Assembly (NCBI GenBank): GCA_900549245.1
Contig: URNQ01000047.1
Location: forward strand, 1 to 10,040
DNA from: an uncultured Collinsella sp.
Lineage (GTDB): Bacteria; Actinomycetota; Coriobacteriia; Coriobacteriales; Coriobacteriaceae
Direction: 5' to 3'
DNA: 10,040 nt
How positions within the stretch are numbered: position 1 is the stretch's first letter; each line of letters opens with the position of its first letter. Made by a program: the position numbers and the translations under genes. Below are positions 4,719-10,040 of this stretch, piece after piece. The notes under the pieces are model-generated. The model was not told the DNA's origin. It was given only the letters and a program-made list of their open reading frames with translations, and ran no database searches.

Positions 4719-6369
4719 TGCCTCGCCGTGCTCCTCTTCCCAGCTGCGGTCGTCGTATTTCTCGATCACGGCGTCGTCGTCAAAGTGCAGCGGCTTGTCC
4801 AGGTTGCGGGGCTTAAAGCCCTCCATAAACTTGTCGCGGCCAAAGCTCTCGGGAATCGCCACGGGGTAGCGGCCGGTAAAGCACGCATCGCAGTAACCGC
4901 CCTTGGGCATGACCTTAAGCAGGCCCTCGACCGAAAGGAAGGCCAGCGAATCGGCGCCGATATACTCGCAAATCTCGTCGACCGTCTTGTTGGCGCTGAT
5001 AAGCTGCGACTGCACGTCGGTATCGATACCGTAGAAGCACGGCCAGATGACCTCGGGCGAGTTGATGCGGATATGAATCTCCTTGGCGCCGGCGTTGCGC
5101 AGCATCTTGACGAGCTGCACCATGGTGGTGCCGCGCACGATGGAGTCGTCGATGACGACCAGGCGCTTGCCCTCGATGTTGTCGCGCAGCGGGTTGAGTT
5201 TCATACGCACGCCCATGGCACGCAACTCCTGCGTAGGCTCGATAAACGTACGGCCCACGTAGCGGTTCTTGATAAGGCCCTCGCCAAAGGGAATACCGCT
5301 CTCGTGCGAATACCCCTCCGCGGGCGGCAGACCGGAGTCGGGCACGCCGATGACCAGGTCGGCCTCGACGGGCTCCTCATGTGCCAGCTGACGACCCATG
5401 TCGTAACGGCAGGCATAGACGCTCTTGCCGTTCATGATGGAGTCGGGGCGGGCAAAGTAGACCTGCTCAAAGATGCAGTTTGCGGGCTCTTCGGCTGCAG
5501 GCACGCCCTGCTCGGATACCAGGCCCTCGGCGCTGATGCGCAAGATCTCGCCGGGACGGACGTCACGGACGTACTCGGCGCCCACGATGTCGAGTGCGCA
5601 GGTCTCGGAAGCAACGACCCAGCCGCCGGCGCGCGTGACACGGACGGGGGCCGTCCTGCGACGGCAGCTGCGAAACGGCTGCGGCGTCGGCCTGATCCAG
5701 ACCCTCGTCCACCAGCTTGCCCAGCACGAGCGGGCGAATGCCATGCGGATCGCGGAATGCATAGAGCGCCTGCTCGTTGATGAGCGTCATGGCGTAGCCG
5801 CCGCGCACGAGCTCCATGGTCTTGCGAATGCCCTCGCGCAGATGGCCTGTACGCTGGGTAAAGTAGCCGATGAGTTTGGTCGCGACCTCGGAATCCGAGT
5901 TGGAGAGGAACGGCACGCCCAGCTCGATCAGCTGGCGGCGCAGCTCGTCGGTGTTGACGAGGGTGCCGTTGTGAGCAAGCGCGATAATGACGCTGTTGAT
6001 GGTAGAGAGGTGCGGCTGAGAGGCTTCCCAGCTCTTGGCACCGGCGGTGCCATAGCGCACGTGGCCCACGGCCAGCTGGCCGGAGAGCGTCGACAGGTCG
6101 GCGTTGGAGAACACGCGATCGAGCAGCCCCAGGTCTTTGCGAACCATAACCGTGCCGCCGTCACCCACGGCGATTCCCGCCGATTCCTGGCCACGGTGCT
6201 GCAGTGCACGCAGGCCAAAGTACGTCAGTCGAGCCACGTCGCGATCGGGCGCCCATACGCCGAAAATGCCACATTCCTCATGCAGCTGGTCGGAGTCCGG
6301 ATCATACGTCGACATGGTGTTCACCTGTCCCGCGGCACGCTCGGCCGCGTGGATGGTTTCTTGAGACAT
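4716..6369 (-). pseudogene. purF: Amidophosphoribosyltransferase, split by a 1-base frameshift
   Basis: PurF makes phosphoribosylamine from PRPP and glutamine, the committed first step of purine synthesis. The N-terminal half (6369 to about 5650) is the class II glutaminase: pro-peptide, nucleophile C33 in EECGIFGVW, then RALQHRGQESAGI, VGHVRYGTAG, LAHNGTLVN and DPHGIRPL. The C-terminal half (about 5645 to 4716) has VVASETCALD, the PRPP loop VVIDDSIVRGTT (5159-5124) and Cys residues in NCIFEQ, PCFYGID and YCDACFTG that match the 4Fe-4S ligands of B. subtilis PurF. The halves are in different frames. Dropping one base from the G run at 5646-5650 joins them as SQDGPVRVTRAGGWVV, giving 550 residues. 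As given, frame one ends at 5563. The start at 6369 has GAGGGG five bases upstream; Met19 is an alternative. Every other key residue is intact, so either a sequencing error or a very recent mutation is likely. Confidence 0.9.
5646..5650 (-). other. Frameshift site in purF (run of five G/C)
   Basis: The plus strand reads ACGGGGGCC here, which is GGCCCCCGT in the purF direction. With five C the upstream frame runs on into nonsense rich in Arg and His; with four C it continues directly into the conserved VVASETCALD segment. The frame offset between the halves is exactly what one surplus base produces. Homopolymer length error or slippage is the simplest explanation. Confidence 0.85.
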
Positions 6370-6373
6370 GGTA

Positions 6374-6440
6374 TCCCCTCAGAGCCTCGTATTTTTGGCG
6401 TTACCCGTCTTATTATACGCACGGCGCGACGTGCTCCCCA
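6374..6440 (-). promoter_or_regulatory. purF promoter and leader
   Basis: A perfect TATAAT -10 lies on the minus strand at 6417-6412. The -35 at the standard 17-base spacing (6440-6435, TGGGGA) is weak, which suggests activator dependence or regulation. Transcription would start near 6405, giving a leader of about 36 bases with the GAGGGG ribosome binding site near 6379-6374. That is too short for a purine riboswitch, and I see no PurBox-like repeat. Confidence 0.55.
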
Positions 6441-6641
6441 GCGCATGAGCAGCGCTTTTTAAAAGCCCACCGAGCTAATAATCAGTTTTGTTGCCAAACA
6501 TTTTATCGGTCTGTCCAGCGTAAGTGCCCGCGCCCCCAGATGGCCGCCGCGTCCGCCGTTGAGGATTACAAAGTTGCAATTGGGACGTTCGTCCTGTCTT
6601 TTGGCAGGTCGGCGGCGTATCCTTGTACCTACGTCAAAACG
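6441..6641. other. Divergent intergenic region without a recognisable gene
   Basis: This is the centre of the 285-bp gap between purF and the CmpB-type gene. It holds only small dyads: GCTTTTTAAAAGC near 6453-6465, GGACG/CGTCC near 6583-6593, and CCTG/CAGG near 6593-6607. No plus-strand promoter stands out. Open frames that cross it look like shadows of neighbouring genes, with Arg/His/Cys-rich composition and no ribosome binding site. Confidence 0.5.
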
Positions 6642-6654
6642 AGAAAGGTTATGT

Positions 6655-7884
6655 ATGGATCGAAACGAACTCGACCCCAGCGTCCCCAGCGCCACGGAGG
6701 TCAAGAAGATCCCCCTCATCATTAAGGTGTACGCCGTCCTGTGCATCCTTTCCGGCGTGGGCACGCTCCCGTCGGTCGCTGCCTTTATGTGGCAGGTCAT
6801 CACGGCACTTGTTAACGGCAACGCCACCGAAAAGCTCGGCGACAACACGCTCGTCGCAGTCGGCCTTATCGTCGCCGGCATCATGCTCTCTGCGGCAAGT
6901 GCCGTCATCCTAATCATCTTTGGCCTGGACCTTATCAAAAACCAGCGCCGCAACGCCGCCCGCCTGTCCTACATCCTTATTGCATTCACCGTCGTCGAGC
7001 TTTTGGTCGACGTGATGCTCCAGGGCATCGGGCCCTTCCTACTGCGTCCCGCGATCCAGCTCGGCATCCTTGTTGCACTTTCGGAAACCGTCGACCCCAC
7101 GCTGCGTCAGGAGCGCGAACTGCAGCGCCGCCTGCAGGAGATGCTCGACCGCGACGCCGCCGCCGAGGGCATGCTCGGCCGCGATGAAACCGGCGAGGGC
7201 TACATCAAGCTCAACTACTTCAACCTGTTCTGGGTATTCTTTGTCTGCTGCGTGCTCGGCCTGATCGCCGAGGACATCTGGCACATGACGGTCGACGACC
7301 CGGGCGTCTACCAGAACCGCGCCGGCATGCTGTTTGGCCCCTTCAGCCCCATCTACGGATTTGGCGCCGTGCTCATGACCATGGTGCTTAACCGCTTCTA
7401 CAAAAAGAACCCCATCATCATTTTCCTGGTGAGCGCCCTGCTCGGCGCCAGCTTTGAGGTGTTCGTGGGCTGGTTTATGCAGACCGCGTTTGGCGTGGTC
7501 TCGTGGAGCTACTCGCACATAACGCTGTTCGGTTTGCCCGATCCGCTCGTGGTCCTCACGGGCGGACGCACCTGCACGGGCTTCGCCTGCCTGTGGGGCC
7601 TGGGCGGCCTCATCTGGATCAAGCTGCTGCTGCCGAGGCTGCTTAAGCTTATCAACAAGATCCCCTGGAAGAGCCGCTACTCGGCCACCGTCATCTTTAC
7701 CGTTATCATGCTGGTCGACGGCGTCATGACGCTGCAGTCGCTCGACTACTGGTACCAGCGCGTTAACGGCACGGAGCCGGACATTCCCGTCGCACAGTTC
7801 TACGGAGAGCACTTCGATAACGAGTACATGGAAAACCGCTTCCAGAGCATGACCATGAGCCCCAAGGATGCGACGCGCGTGTAG
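6655..7884 (+). CDS. Membrane protein with C-terminal CmpB domain (putative ABC-transporter type IV)
   Basis: A 409-residue multi-pass membrane protein, the only rightward gene here. The N-terminal half has about four hydrophobic segments (roughly 20-45, 66-92, 104-122 and 124-142). A charged, probably helical cytoplasmic linker follows at 145-183, and then a domain of the CmpB/'ABC-transporter type IV' family at about 188-360. Its hallmarks are visible: FNLFWVFFVCCVLGLIAED, NRAGMLFGPFSPIYGFGAV, ASFEVFVGWFMQ, VVSWSY, and GRTC followed by LWG. The molecular role of this family is not established; there is no ATP-binding motif and no ABC ATPase nearby. The ATG at 6655 is chosen because AGAAAGG ends six bases upstream; an ATG at 6651 is out of frame and soon stops. 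The gene ends at a strong shared terminator. Confidence 0.8.
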   Translation: MDRNELDPSVPSATEVKKIPLIIKVYAVLCILSGVGTLPSVAAFMWQVITALVNGNATEKLGDNTLVAVGLIVAGIMLSAASAVILIIFGLDLIKNQRRNAARLSYILIAFTVVELLVDVMLQGIGPFLLRPAIQLGILVALSETVDPTLRQERELQRRLQEMLDRDAAAEGMLGRDETGEGYIKLNYFNLFWVFFVCCVLGLIAEDIWHMTVDDPGVYQNRAGMLFGPFSPIYGFGAVLMTMVLNRFYKKNPIIIFLVSALLGASFEVFVGWFMQTAFGVVSWSYSHITLFGLPDPLVVLTGGRTCTGFACLWGLGGLIWIKLLLPRLLKLINKIPWKSRYSATVIFTVIMLVDGVMTLQSLDYWYQRVNGTEPDIPVAQFYGEHFDNEYMENRFQSMTMSPKDATRV

Positions 7885-7905
7885 CGCTCACCGCGCCCAA
7901 AACGT

Positions 7906-7945
7906 AAAATGCCCGCCGGTATCACACGTACCGGTGGGCATTTTT
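7906..7945. terminator. Bidirectional intrinsic terminator
   Basis: AAAATGCCC (7906-7914) pairs with GGGCATTTT (7936-7944), continuing through a G-T wobble into CCGGT/ACCGG, with a 9-base loop. The stem is 15 bp, with a TTTTT tract on the plus strand and TTTT on the minus strand. It ends both the rightward CmpB-type gene and the leftward MoaE-like gene, which converge on it. Confidence 0.92.
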
Positions 7946-7974
7946 ATAAACGATCCTTCTATCGACGCAATCCT

Positions 7975-8391
7975 CTATGCCTCGCGCTCGACCTCACTCA
8001 CGCATTCGTTCTTGATGGTGCCAACGAGCGCCTGCAGTGCATCGACCACGTGCGGGCGAATGTCCCCGCCGATAAGCACGAGCATGATGTCGTCACCTAC
8101 GGCAAGCTCGCCGCTTGCCAGCCACACGCGCACATAGCCGATACCCGGCATCGCGCGCGTAGCCTCGATAGCAGACCGTACCTTTTCGGCGTCGTAGTCA
8201 AAGACCATGCCGCCCACCCTGTGGCCTGGCGCCACGCCATCGGTCTCGACTCCGCGCACCTCGGCCTTGGGCGTCGCACGCACCACACCGTTATGCGTCA
8301 GATACATCCCGCAGCCTGCCGCCGAAGCATCGGCCTTGGCCTCGCGCAGCCAAACATCAATCGAAGGCATCAATTTGCCACTCTCAAGCAT
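7975..8391 (-). CDS. MoaE-like protein (molybdopterin synthase large-subunit family), divergent
   Basis: A 138-residue cytoplasmic protein. Its second half follows the MoaE fold order: a strand, then GELAVGDDIMLVLIGG (about 94-109), an IRPHVVDALQALVGTIKNE helix, and a charged end. This lines up with E. coli MoaE around GELWPGDE, SAHR and YLKT. MoaE normally receives sulfur from MoaD and builds the dithiolene of molybdopterin. Here the Arg (R112) and first Lys (K127) positions are kept, but the His before the Arg is Ile and the second active-site Lys (WKK region) is missing, with EVE instead. No other moa gene is nearby. It may be a non-catalytic or repurposed relative. The ATG at 8391 has GGGAG about five bases upstream. 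It follows the sortase gene by 67 bp. The family call is by eye and moderate. Confidence 0.55.
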   Translation of the reverse strand: MLESGKLMPSIDVWLREAKADASAAGCGMYLTHNGVVRATPKAEVRGVETDGVAPGHRVGGMVFDYDAEKVRSAIEATRAMPGIGYVRVWLASGELAVGDDIMLVLIGGDIRPHVVDALQALVGTIKNECVSEVEREA

Positions 8392-8412
8392 CGTTTCTCC
8401 CTTACCGTCGTC

Positions 8413-8449
8413 GAGTAGCCAATTTGGGACGGGGCCTTTTTAGCTACTC
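8413..8449 (-). other. Inverted repeat between sortase and MoaE-like genes
   Basis: GAGTAGC (8413-8419) and GCTACTC (8443-8449) are perfect 7-bp arms around a 23-base loop containing GGGACGGGGCC and TTTTT. It begins about 10 bases past the sortase stop. In the direction of transcription no T-tract follows the stem, so it is not a clear terminator and the MoaE-like gene may be cotranscribed. Confidence 0.35.
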
Positions 8450-8458
8450 TCGAACAAC

Positions 8459-9457
8459 TTATTCCTCGACCGGCGTGAGCACCATGACGGCGCGTGTGTT
8501 GCTCAGCGACAGCGAACGGCAGGTCACAAGCGTTACAACCTTAGTTGCCGAAGCGGCACGATCGGTGGCATCACTCGCCACGGCAGAAGCGCCGTCGAGC
8601 ATCTCGGACAGGTAGTTCTTGAGTCCGTCGTCGCCCTCAAAATTGGGCGTGCGCGCCTTGGCATACGTGTCCTCGACAACCTTGGTCGCCAGTGGTCGCA
8701 GCTTATACGTAGCATCCCGTGTGATGTAATACACAAACTCGATGCTATCGAACGTTGCCTGGTCAGTCGTATCCGAAATCACGTTGAACATCGACCCATC
8801 GTTCATATGGTGGCCGTAGATCGTAGTCTGCTGGTCGACCATTCCCGGCGCGGTGTCATCGCTATCCAAGAAAATGGCACCGGACGCGTTAGCCGTACCG
8901 TCAAACAGCGTGTTGAGGTATTTGGAGTTGTTGTTGGTCTGCACCACGGGATAGTTGATATTGGTTCCCGGCACGTAAATCCAACCCACAATCTCGGGGT
9001 TCGTCTGAGCAAGCGCATCAAAGTCGATAATCGGCACGCCGCTGGCGTCCTTATCGCTTACATATTGCTTCTCGATTTTCTGATATGAATCGCTCGCCTG
9101 CTTATAGCCAATCTGGGCATTAATAAAGATAGCGGCGGCGGCGACAATCAGGCCGATACCGATGATGATGAGCAGAATGGGAATAATGGAGCGGCGCTTT
9201 TTGCGCGGCGGCTCGGTGTAATCCGACGGCGCGGCATGCGATGAAGACCGGGGCGGCTTCTTAGCGGAGCTATAAGACGAAGGACGATATGCGGCCGGCG
9301 CGTCCTGTCGACGATGCGTCGCCGGTGTCACGGGGCGCGGCGCGCGCGGCTGCTGAGGAGAGGATGTCCGACCCTGCTGCGCCGCATGGGCAGCACCCGG
9401 CTTCGACGGATCGGGAATCTGAGAAGCCTTGAATCGTTTTCCCTGATAATCGGACAT
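8459..9457 (-). CDS. Class B sortase
   Basis: A 332-residue membrane-anchored transpeptidase that would cut a sorting signal on secreted proteins and join them to the cell wall or to pilin subunits. It begins with an unusually long cytoplasmic region (1-90, rich in Pro, Ser, Ala and Gln, ending in basic PRKKRRS), then one membrane helix (about 91-112), then an extracellular catalytic domain. The triad is visible: H216 in TIYGHHMNDGSMF, C313 in VTLVTCRSL, and R322 in SNTRAVMVL. NPEIVGWIYVPGTNINYPVVQ (153-173) is typical of class B. The usual SrtB C-terminus is longer, and here it stops soon after the Arg strand. The start at 9457 has AAGGAG four bases upstream. Its closest neighbour is purE, 35 bp upstream, suggesting cotranscription. 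No LPXTG- or NPQTN-type substrate is encoded here. Confidence 0.92.
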   Translation of the reverse strand: MSDYQGKRFKASQIPDPSKPGAAHAAQQGRTSSPQQPRAPRPVTPATHRRQDAPAAYRPSSYSSAKKPPRSSSHAAPSDYTEPPRKKRRSIIPILLIIIGIGLIVAAAAIFINAQIGYKQASDSYQKIEKQYVSDKDASGVPIIDFDALAQTNPEIVGWIYVPGTNINYPVVQTNNNSKYLNTLFDGTANASGAIFLDSDDTAPGMVDQQTTIYGHHMNDGSMFNVISDTTDQATFDSIEFVYYITRDATYKLRPLATKVVEDTYAKARTPNFEGDDGLKNYLSEMLDGASAVASDATDRAASATKVVTLVTCRSLSLSNTRAVMVLTPVEE

Positions 9458-9492
9458 GGCTCTCCTTATACTGCGGTAAAACGGCGGAACGC

Positions 9493-9957
9493 TTAGGCGT
9501 CAGCCATCTCCTGCTTCATCTTCTCGATAACCTTGCGGTACTCGGGGTCGCAAGCGCCCAGGATCTGCGTGGCATAAATGGCGGCGTTCTTGGCACCGTT
9601 GATGGCAACGCAGGCCACGGGCACGCCGGAGGGCATCTGCACCATCGACAGCAGCGAATCCATGCCGCCCAGGTCACTCGTCTTCATAGGCACGCCGATA
9701 ACCGGCAGCGGCGTAAAGGCAGCCACGACACCACCCAAGTGAGCGGCCTTGCCGGCGGCGGCGATAATCACTTTGATACCGCGATCGGCGGCAGTCGAAG
9801 CCCACTCGTGGACCTTCGCCGGCGTGCGGTGCGCGCTCGCAATGACGAGCTCATAGGGCACACCCAGTGCCTCGAGCTCGGCGGTGCAGCCTTCCATAAC
9901 GCCCAGATCGGACTTGGAACCCATGATGATCCCGACAACCGGCTTTTGATCTGCCAT
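9493..9957 (-). CDS. purE: N5-carboxyaminoimidazole ribonucleotide mutase (class I PurE)
   Basis: PurE moves the carboxyl group of N5-CAIR to C4, giving CAIR in the bacterial route of step 6. The 154-residue protein has the class I signatures: IIMGSKSD (10-17), SAHRTP (near 40-45, with the catalytic His), AGKAAHLGGVVA (usually HLPGV; here Gly replaces Pro), PVIGVPM, and SMVQMPSGVPVA. It works as a cytoplasmic octamer, normally together with PurK, which is not in this window. Two in-frame ATGs are possible: 9963, only 3 bases from AGGAGG, and 9957, 9 bases from it. I chose 9957. The sortase gene follows 35 bp downstream with no terminator between them. Confidence 0.95.
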   Translation of the reverse strand: MADQKPVVGIIMGSKSDLGVMEGCTAELEALGVPYELVIASAHRTPAKVHEWASTAADRGIKVIIAAAGKAAHLGGVVAAFTPLPVIGVPMKTSDLGGMDSLLSMVQMPSGVPVACVAINGAKNAAIYATQILGACDPEYRKVIEKMKQEMADA

Positions 9958-10008
9958 AAACATAGACCTCCTGTTGAGAGCGGTGACGCAGCGAATCCGC
10001 GACCCTTA

Positions 10009-10026
10009 ACTACTGAGAGTAGTATA
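10009..10026 (-). promoter_or_regulatory. purE promoter -10 and overlapping dyad
   Basis: TATACT on the minus strand (10026-10021) is a good -10. Its -35 would fall at about 10044 or beyond, outside the window. A perfect dyad, ACTACT (10009-10014) and AGTAGT (10018-10023), overlaps the -10 and the start region, where a repressor could act. The transcript would have a leader of about 55 bases ending in AGGAGG. Confidence 0.4.
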
Positions 10027-10040
10027 GCTGCTCCCGTCCC

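Noticed and set aside
4728..5780. A 350-codon plus-strand open frame opposite purF
   Set aside because: It is a shadow of the purF codons, with His/Ala/Leu/Asp-rich composition and no family motif. The purF motifs on the other strand are decisive.
6370..6410. A purine riboswitch in front of purF
   Set aside because: The leader between the likely start site and the gene is only about 36 bases, too short for the aptamer plus switch, and no aptamer-like pairing is visible.
6559..6654. A longer start for the CmpB-domain gene
   Set aside because: The upstream codons are Arg/Leu-rich with no ribosome binding site, while the ATG at 6655 has AGAAAGG at the right distance and begins a normal N-terminus.
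6204..6953. Open frames crossing the purF/CmpB spacer on both strands
   Set aside because: They run antisense into real genes, lack ribosome binding sites and have Arg/His/Cys/Pro-heavy composition.
1..10040. A complete new defence, mobile or secondary-metabolite system
   Set aside because: All genes except the MoaE-like and CmpB-type ones have clear housekeeping assignments, and there is no integrase, transposase, nuclease or toxin-antitoxin pair. The unusual signals are the two gene interruptions and the intergenic repeats.

Overview
The window is GC-rich (roughly 60% by eye) and mostly coding, with purine-biosynthesis genes mixed with a class B sortase and other surface or housekeeping genes. 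Gene content, codon style and the Gram-positive-type PurF (4Fe-4S, pro-peptide) fit a gut actinobacterium of the Coriobacteriia, most likely a Collinsella-like species. This is inference from the sequence; no database search was possible.

Layout: almost everything is on the minus strand, so it reads from the right end to the left. (1) 10040-7975: purE, then a class B sortase 35 bp downstream, then a MoaE-like gene; this looks like one transcription unit starting at a promoter cut by the right edge. (2) 7884-6655: one plus-strand gene, a CmpB-type (putative ABC-transporter type IV) membrane protein, convergent with the MoaE-like gene; the two share a strong bidirectional terminator at 7906-7945. 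(3) 6369-2764: purF, purM and purN. purF has its own promoter with a perfect TATAAT -10, purM and purN overlap by 11 bp, and a clear intrinsic terminator follows purN. (4) 2638-2174: a lone GatA-like PTS EIIA. (5) 2038-281: a membrane-anchored parvulin-type peptidyl-prolyl isomerase gene and a YqeY (GatB/YqeY-family) gene. (6) 280-1: intergenic DNA full of dyad symmetries, ending at what looks like the ribosome binding site of a further leftward gene outside the window.

PurF, PurN, PurM and PurE catalyse steps 1, 3, 5 and 6b of de novo IMP synthesis. The other pur genes are not in the window.

Two genes are interrupted as given. purF carries one extra base in a 5-base G/C run at 5646-5650 that splits the glutaminase half from the phosphoribosyltransferase half; removing it restores a continuous 550-residue protein. 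The foldase gene has an in-frame TAA between its membrane anchor and its catalytic part, flanked by two 5-base G/C runs. Both may be homopolymer errors in sequencing or assembly rather than biology.

No phage, CRISPR, defence or transposase gene is present. The least explained sequence is intergenic: several dyads and direct repeats share a GTCCCC/GGGGAC core (near 55-109, 2105-2158, 2657-2685 and 4692-4716). They look like small dispersed repeats of the REP/RAYT kind, but this cannot be proved from one window.
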